From Tsuneonella rigui (GTDB taxonomy: Bacteria > Pseudomonadota > Alphaproteobacteria > Sphingomonadales > Sphingomonadaceae), in the NCBI RefSeq assembly GCF_003958625.1, contig NZ_RSEL01000013.1, positions 124,001 to 188,000 of the forward strand: a DNA stretch of 64,000 nt, read 5' to 3'. The translations under genes and the position numbers were made by a program. The notes under the pieces were generated by a model, which ran no database searches, was not told the DNA's origin, and saw nothing but the letters and a program-made list of their open reading frames with translations. Within the stretch, counting starts at the first letter, position 1; the number at the start of each line of letters is the position of its first letter. Shown here piece by piece: positions 35,027-44,039 of this stretch.

Positions 35027-36715
35027 ATGAGCATCAATATCGGTCCCGCCGCTTCGGACGACCTGCGCCCCAAGATCATGGTGATCGGCGTCGGCGGGGC
35101 CGGCGGCAACGCGATCGCCAATATGATCAACGCGCAGATCGAGGGCGTAGACTTTATCGTCGCCAACACCGACGCGCAGGCGCTCGGCAATTCGGCGGCG
35201 AGCAAGCGCATCCAGCTCGGGCCCGACATCACCGGCGGCCTGGGCGCGGGCGCGCGGCCTGAAGTGGGCAAGGCCGCGGCGGAAGAGACCGTGGCTGAGC
35301 TCGAGGACGCGCTCGAGGGCGTCAACATGTGCTTCATCGCCGCGGGCATGGGCGGCGGCACCGGCACCGGCGCCGCGCCGGTCATCGCCGAAGCCGCGCG
35401 CCGCAAGGGCGTGCTGACGGTGGGCGTGGTGACCAAGCCGTTCCTGTTCGAAGGCACCCGCCGCATGCGCGCGGCCGAGGCCGGTATCGACGAGCTTCAG
35501 CGGCACGTCGATACGCTGATCGTCATTCCCAACCAGAACCTGTTCCTGGTCGCCAAGGCGGAAACCACCTTCAAGGAAGCGTTCGGGCTGGCCGACGAAG
35601 TGCTCCAGCAGGGCGTCCGCTCGATCACCGACCTGATGGTCATGCCGGGCCTCATCAACCTCGACTTCGCCGACGTGCGTTCGGTGATGCAGGAGATGGG
35701 CAAGGCGATGATGGGCACCGGCGAGGGCGAGGGCGAGAACCGCGCGCTCGAAGCGGCCGAACGCGCGATCGCCAACCCGCTGCTCGACGGTGTCAGCATG
35801 GCCGGCGCCAAGGGCGTGATCATCTCGATCATAGGCGGCGAGGACATGAAGCTGCTCGAAGTCGACGAGGCCGCGAACCATATCCGCGAGTTGGTCGACG
35901 AGGACGCGAACATCATCTGGGGCTCGGCATTCAACCCCGACCTCCAGGGCAAGATCCGCGTCTCGGTGGTCGCCACCGGCATCGACGGGACCGGCGAAGT
36001 GCAGCAGGCCGCGCCGCGGTCTTCGTATGCGCTCGGCGGCAGCCGCGCGCCCAAGCGTCCGGTGCTCGAGCTTCCGGCCGAGGACGAATTCGAACTGCCG
36101 GCCGAGGCAGAAGTCGCCGATGAGCCGCAGGCCGCCGACGGCTTCGGCGGTGCGGCCGGCGAAGCGGAAGACACGCTCGATCTCGGCGCGATGCCGAGCG
36201 CCTATGGCGACGACGAAGAAGAGGGCGGCGAGGAATACGACGACGATGTCGACGGCATCGTCGATCCGCTCGCCGGCCTGCGCAACGAAGAGCCCGAGGA
36301 ATACCAACCGGCGCCACAGGGTTACGGCGCCGAGCCGGCCGAGGAGGAACCCTCGGATGAGGATCTGTGGCTCAGCGATGGCGGCGCAGAAGAGGAACCG
36401 CAGGGCGCAGGCGCGTCGGGCGGGCAGGATGAGCTGCTGCTCGATGCCGACAGGCTGGCCGCGCAAGATGAGCCGGTCCGGCCGATGCTCGGCGGCGGTC
36501 GTCGCCGTGGCCTCGTAACCGGCGACGGCGGCGGTGCGGGCGGCGCAGGTGGCGGCGGCGGTGCGGGCAGCACGCTGTTCGAGCGCATGGCCAACCTCTC
36601 GCGCGGCGGCAGCAAGGCGTCCGACGACGAAGAGGACGAAGGCGACGACGACGGCGATTCCGGCTCGGCCTCGCTGTCGATCCCGCGCTTCCTCGGGCGC
36701 CAGAACAACCAGTAA
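35027..36715 (+). CDS. ftsZ: Cell division GTPase FtsZ
   Basis: This 562-residue tubulin homologue forms the Z-ring. The GTP-binding signature GGGTGTG is at 109-115, [13 protein letters not shown] near the N terminus contacts GTP, and the T7 loop NLDFADV is at 211-217. The GTPase core ends near residue 325. A disordered linker of about 220 residues follows, Asp/Glu-rich with a Gly-rich run around 520, and the C-terminal peptide [13 protein letters not shown] binds FtsA and other partners. The ATG at 35027 ([16 protein letters not shown]) is preferred over an upstream frame start at 34970. Confidence 0.98.
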   Translation: MSINIGPAASDDLRPKIMVIGVGGAGGNAIANMINAQIEGVDFIVANTDAQALGNSAASKRIQLGPDITGGLGAGARPEVGKAAAEETVAELEDALEGVNMCFIAAGMGGGTGTGAAPVIAEAARRKGVLTVGVVTKPFLFEGTRRMRAAEAGIDELQRHVDTLIVIPNQNLFLVAKAETTFKEAFGLADEVLQQGVRSITDLMVMPGLINLDFADVRSVMQEMGKAMMGTGEGEGENRALEAAERAIANPLLDGVSMAGAKGVIISIIGGEDMKLLEVDEAANHIRELVDEDANIIWGSAFNPDLQGKIRVSVVATGIDGTGEVQQAAPRSSYALGGSRAPKRPVLELPAEDEFELPAEAEVADEPQAADGFGGAAGEAEDTLDLGAMPSAYGDDEEEGGEEYDDDVDGIVDPLAGLRNEEPEEYQPAPQGYGAEPAEEEPSDEDLWLSDGGAEEEPQGAGASGGQDELLLDADRLAAQDEPVRPMLGGGRRRGLVTGDGGGAGGAGGGGGAGSTLFERMANLSRGGSKASDDEEDEGDDDGDSGSASLSIPRFLGRQNNQ

Positions 36716-36726
36716 CCGCTAATGCG

Positions 36727-36746
36727 ACGGCAGGCTCGCCTGCCGT
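36727..36746 (+). terminator. Hairpin after ftsZ
   Basis: ACGGCAGG and CCTGCCGT form an 8-base-pair stem with a CTCG loop 11 bases after the ftsZ stop. No T run follows, so read-through into the SPOR gene is possible. Confidence 0.5.
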
Positions 36747-36788
36747 TCCGCAGGGGTTCAGCCGCGTGCCGGTAGTGCGTTAAGAGAT

Positions 36789-38534
36789 ATGGCCGTCCGC
36801 AAGATCTCCGCCCTGTCCCGCGCCGCCGCGCCGCTGCTGGTGGCATTGCCGTGGGTGCTGGGTGGAGCGGCCTCAGCACAAAGTTATGCGGTGGTGCAGC
36901 CGCTGCCGCCGCCGGCCTCCGCTGATCTCAGCGAAGCCTTGCAGCGGCTCGCGCGTAGTCCCGCCGATTTCGATGCGCTGATCGCCGCCGGGCGTGCCTC
37001 GCTGGCGATGGGCGATGTCGATGCGGCGACCGGATTCTTTGGTCGCGCCGACGCGGTCCGGCCGGGCGATGCGCGGGTCAAGGCGGGTCTTGCCAGCGCC
37101 AACCTCAAGTCCGACCGGCCGATCGAGGCGCTGCAGCTGTTCGACCAGGCGCAGGCCGCAGGCGCGGCGCCGGTTACGCTGGCCGCCGACCGCGGCCTCG
37201 CGTTCGACCTGGTCGGCGACAACGCCTCCGCACAGGCGCAATACCGGCTCGCGCTGACCCAGGGGCCGGACGCGGAGATCAGCCGGCGGCTCGGTCTAAG
37301 CCAGGCGATCTCGGGCGACAAGAAGGGGTTCGAGGCGACGCTGCTGCCGCTGCTCCAGCGGCGCGATTTCGCCGCCTACCGCGCGCGCGCCTTCGGTCTG
37401 GCGATACTCGGCCAGCAGGACGAGGCGGTGTCGATCGTCGAAGCCGTCATGCCGCGCGATCTCGCCAGCCGGATCACGCCTTACCTCAGCTACATGCCCA
37501 AGCTCACCCGCGCACAACAAGCAGCGGCGGGGAACCTCGGCGCGTTTCCGCGCGCGGCGCAGATCGGGCGCGATGATCCGCGCTTCGCGCAGTACGCCGG
37601 TGCCGGCAGCGCCGTGCCGCTCGGCAGCGCGGACCGCCTCGCACCCGCAGGCCAGCCGCTCGGACCCAAGGCGCAAGCGGCTACGCCGCGCAAGCCGACG
37701 GCTGCCGACCGCAAGCGCCAGCGTGAGGAGGAGAAGCGCCTCGCCGCAGTGGCCGAACAGCAGCGCAAGGCCGCGCTCGCCGCCGCGAAGAAACCGCCGG
37801 TAACGATTGCGCGCGCAGAACTGCCGCCGACGCAGGCTGTGCGGCCCGCTGCGCCGCCGCCATCGCCACCACCGGCAGTCGTGCAGCAAGTGACGCTGCC
37901 CGCGCCGCCACCTCCTCCGCCGCCACCACCCCCGTCGCCGCCGAGTGCGCCGGCGACCCAGCTACCTATGCAGCAGCAGCCGGTGGTGGTCGCGCAATTG
38001 CCGCCGTCGATCGCCGCGCCTTCGATCTCGCTCCCTGAGGTCCAGGCTGCGCCACCGGTCGTGATCGTCCCCACGCCGACTCCGGACGCGGACGTGAGCG
38101 TGGCCGATGCCTTCGCCGATCTCACCAACGCCAGCGGCGCGCGCGCGCCGGCGGCGGGCGCGGTCGACATCACCGCGATCAAGCCCAAGCGCGAAGTGGC
38201 CGAGCCGCCTCCGCCTCCGGTCGCCAAACCAAAGGCTCCGCCGCCACCGCCCCCCAAGCCCAAGGTGCCGAGCCGCATGTGGGTGCAGGTCGCGACCGGC
38301 AAGGACGTGAAGGCGCTCGCCTTCGACTGGCGCAAGTACGGCAAGAAGGCACCCGCGCTGCTCGGCAAGCGCGATGCCTACACCGCCAAGTGGGGCGAAA
38401 CGCGGCGGCTGGTGACCGGCCCGTTCGATTCGGCGAAGGAGGCGAACAAGTTCGTTGCCGACCTCAAGAAGGCCGGGATCGACGCGTTCACCTTCACGAG
38501 CGACGCGGGCGAAGAGGTCGCCCCGCTCAAGTAG
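36789..38534 (+). CDS. TPR and SPOR domain periplasmic protein
   Basis: This 581-residue exported protein has a signal peptide (~1-31), a TPR-like helical region (~45-230, with SPADFDALIAAGRASLAMGDVDAATGFFGRADAVRPGDARVKAGLASANL), a basic Arg/Lys/Glu helix, long proline-rich linkers, and a C-terminal SPOR domain (SRMWVQVATG...RRLVTGPFDSAKEANKFVADLKKAGIDAF). SPOR domains bind glycan strands stripped of peptides at the septum. Its place directly behind ftsZ fits a role in division or septal cell-wall turnover. The N-terminal half carries no enzyme motif. Confidence 0.85.
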   Translation: MAVRKISALSRAAAPLLVALPWVLGGAASAQSYAVVQPLPPPASADLSEALQRLARSPADFDALIAAGRASLAMGDVDAATGFFGRADAVRPGDARVKAGLASANLKSDRPIEALQLFDQAQAAGAAPVTLAADRGLAFDLVGDNASAQAQYRLALTQGPDAEISRRLGLSQAISGDKKGFEATLLPLLQRRDFAAYRARAFGLAILGQQDEAVSIVEAVMPRDLASRITPYLSYMPKLTRAQQAAAGNLGAFPRAAQIGRDDPRFAQYAGAGSAVPLGSADRLAPAGQPLGPKAQAATPRKPTAADRKRQREEEKRLAAVAEQQRKAALAAAKKPPVTIARAELPPTQAVRPAAPPPSPPPAVVQQVTLPAPPPPPPPPPPSPPSAPATQLPMQQQPVVVAQLPPSIAAPSISLPEVQAAPPVVIVPTPTPDADVSVADAFADLTNASGARAPAAGAVDITAIKPKREVAEPPPPPVAKPKAPPPPPPKPKVPSRMWVQVATGKDVKALAFDWRKYGKKAPALLGKRDAYTAKWGETRRLVTGPFDSAKEANKFVADLKKAGIDAFTFTSDAGEEVAPLK

Positions 38535-38662
38535 GTCCACCGCTTTTGCACAGGCTGTGAACAGGGTTATCGCGTTGTCCCCAACCGTTAACCACGCTTC
38601 GATTGCGCCGCTTTCGCCCACCCTCCAATCACCCGGTCAATGAGAATGACGGGACCGCAGCG

Positions 38663-39172
38663 ATGAGAACCGAGCACGAAGATTATGCCCGTGCGGCCGA
38701 AGATGCCGCCCCGGTCGACATGCTCGCGGCGCTGTTCGAAGCGCGCGGCTGGACCCACGAGATCGTCTCCGCCGAGGAGATTTCGGGCGAGGTGCAGGGC
38801 GCGTGGGCGAACTATCAGCTGCGCGCGATCTGGCGGACCGAGGACAATGTCCTTCAATTGCTGTGCCTGCCCGATATCCGCGTGACCGACGGCAAGCGGC
38901 GCGCGGCGCACGAACTGCTGGCGCTGGTCAACGAACAACTCTGGCTCGGCCACTTCGACGTCTGGTCGCAGGGTGGGGTGCTGGTCTATCGCCACGGCCT
39001 GCTGCTCGGCGACGAGGGCCTGCTTAGCCTGAGCCAAGCGCAGGGACTGGTGGAAACCGCGGTCGACGAGTGCGACCGCTTCTATCCCGCGTTCCAGTTC
39101 GTGCTGTGGGGCGACAAGAGTCCCAAGGACGCGCTCGCCAGCGCGATGGTCGACGCCGCGGGCGAGGCCTAG
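38663..39172 (+). CDS. YbjN domain protein
   Basis: This 169-residue cytoplasmic protein has the YbjN-type fold: MLAALFEARGWTHEIVSAEEISGEVQGAWANYQLRAIWRTEDNVLQLLCL, then an alpha-beta second half (ELLALVNEQLWLGHFDVWSQGGVLVYRHGLLL). YbjN proteins resemble type III secretion chaperones in shape, and no function is settled. It precedes proC by 34 bases, a common arrangement in sphingomonads. The ATG at 38663 is chosen over an in-frame start 20 codons earlier because that extension is not domain-like. The 128 bases before it hold a TTAACC half-site. Confidence 0.85.
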   Translation: MRTEHEDYARAAEDAAPVDMLAALFEARGWTHEIVSAEEISGEVQGAWANYQLRAIWRTEDNVLQLLCLPDIRVTDGKRRAAHELLALVNEQLWLGHFDVWSQGGVLVYRHGLLLGDEGLLSLSQAQGLVETAVDECDRFYPAFQFVLWGDKSPKDALASAMVDAAGEA

Positions 39173-39206
39173 CGCACGCGCGGCGCGGGCCGTAAGGCTG
39201 GCGCGG

Positions 39207-40016
39207 ATGGAGCGAGCTAACCGCATTCTCATCGCCGGCTACGGCGCGATGACCGGCGCGATGGTCGAAGGCTGGCTGCGTGCGGGCGTGCCGCCGTCGG
39301 CGATGACCGCGTGCGGGCCCAATCCCAAGGCGGTGCCCGATGGGATGCGCTTCGTCACGGGTGTGCCGGTGGGCGAGTTCGAGCTCGTGTTGTTGGGGAT
39401 GAAGCCGCAGAAGCTCGCCGAAGCCGCGCCGGGCATCGAACCGGTGGTCGGCCCCGGCACGGTCCTCGTGTCGGTCCTAGCTGGGATCGAGGTCGAGAGT
39501 CTCACCCGGCACTTCCCGCGCGCCTCCGCGGTGGTGCGGCTGATGCCCAACCTCGCCGCCGCGCTCGGCAAGTCGCCGGTAGCGCTGGTCGCCCAGGATC
39601 TAGACGACGAGCAGAGGCAAAGGATCACCGCCTTGGCGGCCATGCTGGGCAGCGCCGAATGGCTCGCCGACGAGAGCCAGTTCGAGCTGATCGCCGCGCT
39701 CGCCGGTTCGGGGCCGGGGTTCCTCTTCCGCTTCATCGACGCACTGACTGTGGGCGCGACCCGTCTCGGGCTCGAAGCAGCGCAGGCGCAACGCCTCGCG
39801 GTGCAGGTGGTGGAGGGTGCCGCCGCGCTTGCCTCCGCCTCGCCGCATTCGCCGGCGGAGCTGGCGCGGCAGGTCGCCAGCCCCGGCGGAATGACCCAGA
39901 AGGGCCTAGACGTGCTCGACGAGGATCAGGCGCTGGTCCGCCTCGTCACCGAAACCTTGCGCGCGGCGCGCGATCGGGGCCGCGAAATGGCCCAGGCGGC
40001 GCGCGATCAGGGTTAA
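39207..40016 (+). CDS. proC: Pyrroline-5-carboxylate reductase
   Basis: This 269-residue NAD(P)H enzyme does the last step of proline synthesis. The N-terminal Rossmann motif (ILIAGYGAMTGAMVEGWL), GMKPQKLAEA, VVRLMPNLAAALGKSP and the C-terminal ELIAALAGSGPGFLFRFIDAL with QVASPGGMTQKGLDVLD are diagnostic. The second glycine motif reads GYGAMTG rather than the usual GxGxMG/A. It acts after ProB (45149-46282) and ProA, the latter not in this window. Transcribed with ybjN. Confidence 0.95.
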   Translation: MERANRILIAGYGAMTGAMVEGWLRAGVPPSAMTACGPNPKAVPDGMRFVTGVPVGEFELVLLGMKPQKLAEAAPGIEPVVGPGTVLVSVLAGIEVESLTRHFPRASAVVRLMPNLAAALGKSPVALVAQDLDDEQRQRITALAAMLGSAEWLADESQFELIAALAGSGPGFLFRFIDALTVGATRLGLEAAQAQRLAVQVVEGAAALASASPHSPAELARQVASPGGMTQKGLDVLDEDQALVRLVTETLRAARDRGREMAQAARDQG

Positions 40017-40111
40017 TCGCGCCGGGACCGGTTTTCCTTGAACAACCGGCGTAAACCCCCGATATTGCTCATACCGGCTTGTCGTCGCTCGGCGCCGGAA
40101 TGGAGATTGTG

Positions 40112-40888
40112 ATGGCTGATTACAACGATCCCCGCCCGACGGCGACCGGCTTCGGCTCGGTTCCGCGTACCGGCGGGCAGGTCGTATTCGACGCAGGGCT
40201 GCGCAAGCACATGCTGTCGATCTACAACTACATGACCAGCGGCGTGCTGCTTACCGGCATCGTCGCGCTGCTGTTTTCGCGCGGCGGGGCCGAATCCCCG
40301 GCTGCTCAGGTGTTCGTCAACGGCGGCATCCTCGCCTGGATCATCATCCTGTCGCCGCTCGCGATCGTGATGGCGATGAGCTTCGGCCAGCGCAAATTCT
40401 CGACCGGCGCGCTGCAGGCGATGTTCTGGGGTTTCGCGGTCCTGATGGGCCTGTCGCTGTCGACGGTCCTGCTGGTCTATACCGGCAGCTCGGTCGCAAC
40501 CGCGTTCTTCGCCACCGCCGCCGCGTTCGCCGGGCTTAGCCTGTTCGGCTACACGACCAATAAGGACCTGTCGGGCTTCGGCACGTTCCTGATCATGGGC
40601 GTGGTGGGCCTGGTTGTCGCGACGCTGATCAACATGTTCTTCCCGATGCCGGGTTTGAGCCTCGCGATCAGCTTCATCGGCGTTCTGCTTTTCGCGGGTC
40701 TGACGGCCTACGACACGCAGCGGCTCAAAAACGAGTATGTCGCCATTCAGCAGATGACCGCGGCCAATCCGCAGGCCGCGGCTGCCTTCCCGGTCGGCAA
40801 GGTGGTGATCCTCGGCGCGCTCAGCCTGTACCTGGACTTCATCAACATGTTCCAGTTCCTGTTGAGCTTCATGGGCAACCGCAACTGA
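40112..40888 (+). CDS. Bax inhibitor-1/YccA family membrane protein
   Basis: This 258-residue inner-membrane protein has seven hydrophobic helices, in the BI-1 (TMBIM) family. Family signs are LRKHMLSIYNYMTSGVLLTGIVALL near the N terminus and LLFAGLTAYDTQRLKNEY with GALSLYLDFINMFQFLLSFMG at the C terminus, including the paired aspartates thought to form a pH-sensitive calcium leak. YccA in E. coli interacts with the FtsH protease. GGAG lies six bases before the ATG at 40112. A strong terminator follows. Confidence 0.93.
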   Translation: MADYNDPRPTATGFGSVPRTGGQVVFDAGLRKHMLSIYNYMTSGVLLTGIVALLFSRGGAESPAAQVFVNGGILAWIIILSPLAIVMAMSFGQRKFSTGALQAMFWGFAVLMGLSLSTVLLVYTGSSVATAFFATAAAFAGLSLFGYTTNKDLSGFGTFLIMGVVGLVVATLINMFFPMPGLSLAISFIGVLLFAGLTAYDTQRLKNEYVAIQQMTAANPQAAAAFPVGKVVILGALSLYLDFINMFQFLLSFMGNRN

Positions 40889-40913
40889 TCGCAACTGAGA
40901 ATCGCTTCATCGT

Positions 40914-40950
40914 GCCCGGGGTGCCCACCGCACCCCGGGCATTTTCTTTG
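40914..40950 (+). terminator. Rho-independent terminator after the BI-1 gene
   Basis: A perfect 10-base-pair stem (GCCCGGGGTG / CACCCCGGGC) with a 7-base loop is followed by ATTTTCTTTG. This is the clearest intrinsic terminator in the window. Confidence 0.88.
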
Positions 40951-41038
40951 CCCGATTAAGCCGTTAGGGCCCGTATCCTTCAGCCGCGCGAAAGGCGCGG
41001 GCTGTCATCACCTATGCGGGCTAGGAGGGCCGCGCCGC

Positions 41039-41932
41039 ATGCATCCGATCAATTCCGCACCCATTCGATTGATCACTCTCGCGGTGGGATTGGCCGCGCT
41101 GGGCGCGTGCAAGACCACGCCGCCGCCACCGCCTCCTCCGCCGCCTCCGCCGCCCCCGGTTGAAGTCATTCCCTACCGCCCGCTGCCGCCGTCGGGCGCG
41201 ACCTACATCATGAACATCCCGGGCCGCGACGCTGCCGGGCAGCGCCAGACCGTGCTCAAGGGCCTGACCGACGACCAGCGGCTGTGGTATTTCCGCTCAG
41301 CGTGGAACGTGGCGGCGCTCAATTGCATCGGGCCGGAAGACCAGCCCATCCTGGACGGATACAAGGCGTTCTTGACCGGGAACGCCAAGACCCTGGCGGC
41401 CACCAACCAGCGGATCGAGAAGACGTACCAGAAGGGGTATTCGAGCCGTAACGAAGGCATCGCCGCGCGCGAGCGGCTGATGACGATCGTCTACAACTAC
41501 TTCGCATTGCCCCCCGCCCGGGCAGAGTTCTGCGCAGCGGCGCGCAACGTTGCGCTGGCGCAGTCAGCGATGGCGAAGCCGGACGCGGCAGCGCTGGCGG
41601 CGGCGAACTTCGTCCAGTTCGAAATGCCGTTCGAGAACTTCTTCAACCAGTACGAGCAGTACCAGCGCGATTCCGCGGCGTGGGACGCGCAATACGGTGC
41701 CCGCTACGGCGCGTCGCAGCCGGGCTACGTCGCGGTGCAGCAGGCGCGGCTGGCGGCAGTTCCCCAAGCGGGCGTCAGCGATCCGGCAACGACCACCACC
41801 CAGCCGGTGACGGTCGCGGGAGCGGTGACCGATCCGGAAACCGGCGCTTCGATTCCGGTGATCACGCTGCCGCCGCAGGAACAGGGCGTACCGGTCGTGC
41901 AGCCGGTGCCGCAGACTCCGCGCAAGCCATAG
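41039..41932 (+). CDS. Polyproline lipoprotein
   Basis: This 297-residue envelope protein has a signal ending in the lipobox AALGAC, so it is lipid-anchored. Right after the lipid Cys comes KTT and then 13 prolines, a stiff spacer. The globular part (about residues 50-215: WYFRSAWNVAALNCIGPEDQPILDGYKAFL, and Tyr/Phe-rich FENFFNQYEQYQRDSAAWDAQYGARYG) is conserved-looking but I know no name for it. A Thr/Pro/Val-rich tail follows. Terminators flank the gene on both sides, so it is a single-gene unit. Function unknown. Confidence 0.75.
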   Translation: MHPINSAPIRLITLAVGLAALGACKTTPPPPPPPPPPPPPVEVIPYRPLPPSGATYIMNIPGRDAAGQRQTVLKGLTDDQRLWYFRSAWNVAALNCIGPEDQPILDGYKAFLTGNAKTLAATNQRIEKTYQKGYSSRNEGIAARERLMTIVYNYFALPPARAEFCAAARNVALAQSAMAKPDAAALAAANFVQFEMPFENFFNQYEQYQRDSAAWDAQYGARYGASQPGYVAVQQARLAAVPQAGVSDPATTTTQPVTVAGAVTDPETGASIPVITLPPQEQGVPVVQPVPQTPRKP

Positions 41933-41934
41933 TG

Positions 41935-41959
41935 AAAGGCCCGCACAAAGGGCTTTTCT
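41935..41959 (+). terminator. Terminator after the polyproline lipoprotein
   Basis: AAAGGCCC and GGGCTTTT pair (one G-U wobble) around a 7-base loop, and the T run overlaps the right arm. It begins two bases after the stop codon. Confidence 0.7.
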
Positions 41960-42023
41960 TGCCGGTATCGGTTCGCTAAGGGCCGCGCTCTTCGCCGGGC
42001 GACCGGCGAGTTGGAACTGGAAC

Positions 42024-42099
<76 letters not shown>

Positions 42100-42134
42100 T
42101 CCAGTTCCCGATATCTGCCGCGGCAAGGTCGGCG

Positions 42135-43892
42135 TCAGCTTCCCGCAGAGAAGGGAGCTGACGGAATGCCGACGCTTCGCTTGGCGAAGCGCCAGGCCTT
42201 GCTCAGCAGAACTCTCAGGATCATCCGATTGATGCGCGGATTGTACCGCGCGAATTCCCGGTAGAGTTTCGCGTTCGCCTTGAGGTTTCCCGTGGTCGGC
42301 GGCGCATGGAACATCGAGCGTGCCCACCAGCCCGACACCTCTCTGCGGGCGGCCTGTACCATCTTACTGTCGGCCCACTGCTCGGTCTCGAAAATCTTCA
42401 GGAGCGCGAGCACCTCGAAGAAGGTGGCCATCGCCTTGGTGGAGCGCATGCGCTGCGTTTGCCGATGGAGGCGGAACTTGTTACGCGCTTCGGGGAAGAA
42501 TTCGACCTCGCCCAGCTGCAACAAGCGAGCGTAGAACAGCCAGTCCCCGTTGAGCTTCCACGTCGTCTCTGGAACCCCCGCCTCGTCGAAGGCGGATTTG
42601 CGAAACAGGACACCGCTGGCATTGGGGATTGTGTTCGAAAACACGATGCGGTTCGCGACTTCATCCTTGCCTTGCGCGGTGAAGCGCGATTCCCAATGCA
42701 CGGTGCTGCCGAAGATCACGCGATATTGCTCGTTCCAGCTGGAAACCGGCTGGCCCTCTTCGTCGATAATCTCGCTCTGGCTATAGGCGAGGACCGCGCG
42801 CTCGTTGCTCTCGAGGGCCGCCACGTGTGTCGCCAGCATGTCGAGCTCGGCGACATCGTCGCTCTCGGCGATCCAAAGGTATTTTCCCTGCGCCCAGCGT
42901 GCGCCCTTCTGCCACTGGTGGAATGGACTGCCCGAGTTGGCGTCGTTGAAGAGGAGCGTCACGCGGTCGTCTCTCGCTGCCCAGCTCTTGAGGACTTCGC
43001 GGCTGTTGTCTGGCGAACAGTCGTCCATCAGCAGGATTTCGACATTCTTGTAGGTTTGATCGACAATCGAGCGGATCCGGGCGTCGAGATAGGGCGCGTG
43101 GTTGTAGTTGGGGACGATCACGCTCACCAGCGGTCCATCGGCTGCCGGCGGCAGAGAGGCGCCGAGTTCGCCCTTACGACCGTCACCTCCAGCGAGCTCG
43201 GCGGCGCGGTCCCTTGGATCAAACCCATCCGGCTTGCCGCGCTCGACACCGGCGTACTCATAGACTGCAGTCCACGCGGCACGCCGTTCTTCTTCATCGA
43301 CCGAGGTGAGCGCTTCGTAGCGCACCGGAAGGAAAGGCGCGCCGGTCACCTTCACCGAACGGATGGCGGCTTCATCGTATCGCTCGACGAGCGCATGCGC
43401 GGTAGACGCGGTCAGCTCGTTCATCGCTTCGTCGTCCACCTCCGGGCGATGCAGCAAGCTCTCGACGATTGCATCACGATCCCGCTGTATCCAAAGCACT
43501 CGCGCGCGCGGGAAACGGCTTCTCCACCACGGCAGGGTGAGGCACAGGCGCGGGTCCTCCAGCACCCAGGGCCGGGGATGAAGCAGCCGTTCGCGCAGCG
43601 GCCTCGCGTCGGGCTTGCCGGTGACCTGGCGCTGGATGTCGCTGGCTCGCACCTCGGACAGCACGCCTGTGAGCACGGCCTCGAGCGCGTCTTGCGAAGG
43701 GGGCTGCCACCAACTGCCGCCGGCGTGCCGGAGCAGGGCCTCGTTTATGCCGCTCGCCAGCTCCGGCTCCTGCTGGCGATCGAGCGCCACGTCGGCCGAG
43801 GCAACTGCGTCATGCAGCGCCTTCGCGACCATCGTGGTCCCGCTGCCATGCATTCCCATCACGAACAGGGGACGCGAGCGACCAGGCAGCAA
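42135..43892 (-). CDS. Sulfotransferase-like/GT2 glycosyltransferase fusion
   Basis: This 585-residue protein has two domains. Residues ~1-235 look like a sulfotransferase: a phosphosulfate loop (LFVMGMHGSGTTMVAKAL, 10-26) and a 3'-phosphate-type segment WIQRDRDAIVESLL (134-147). From ~254 a family 2 glycosyltransferase follows (VSVIVPNYNHAPYLDARIRS, LLMDDCSPDNS at 288-297 and a SDD metal motif at 344-346), with a helical C terminus. It has no signal peptide. It starts with TTG at 43892, with GAAGGA seven bases upstream. No other polysaccharide gene is nearby. A likely role is building or decorating a surface glycan; acceptor and donor are unknown. The neighbours are core genes, so this may be an accessory insertion. 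Confidence 0.8.
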   Translation of the reverse strand: MLPGRSRPLFVMGMHGSGTTMVAKALHDAVASADVALDRQQEPELASGINEALLRHAGGSWWQPPSQDALEAVLTGVLSEVRASDIQRQVTGKPDARPLRERLLHPRPWVLEDPRLCLTLPWWRSRFPRARVLWIQRDRDAIVESLLHRPEVDDEAMNELTASTAHALVERYDEAAIRSVKVTGAPFLPVRYEALTSVDEEERRAAWTAVYEYAGVERGKPDGFDPRDRAAELAGGDGRKGELGASLPPAADGPLVSVIVPNYNHAPYLDARIRSIVDQTYKNVEILLMDDCSPDNSREVLKSWAARDDRVTLLFNDANSGSPFHQWQKGARWAQGKYLWIAESDDVAELDMLATHVAALESNERAVLAYSQSEIIDEEGQPVSSWNEQYRVIFGSTVHWESRFTAQGKDEVANRIVFSNTIPNASGVLFRKSAFDEAGVPETTWKLNGDWLFYARLLQLGEVEFFPEARNKFRLHRQTQRMRSTKAMATFFEVLALLKIFETEQWADSKMVQAARREVSGWWARSMFHAPPTTGNLKANAKLYREFARYNPRINRMILRVLLSKAWRFAKRSVGIPSAPFSAGS

Positions 43893-44039
43893 CGGATAAT
43901 CCTTCGGCGAAATGCGGCGCGACCATTGCGGGACCGCATGCCCGCGTCAAATATCCATCCCGGCTGGGCTGAACTTATTCGCAGGCGGCTGGCACCGCCA
44001 AGGGTTCCAACGTCTGGGCTAAACGCGTAGCGCGGCGCG

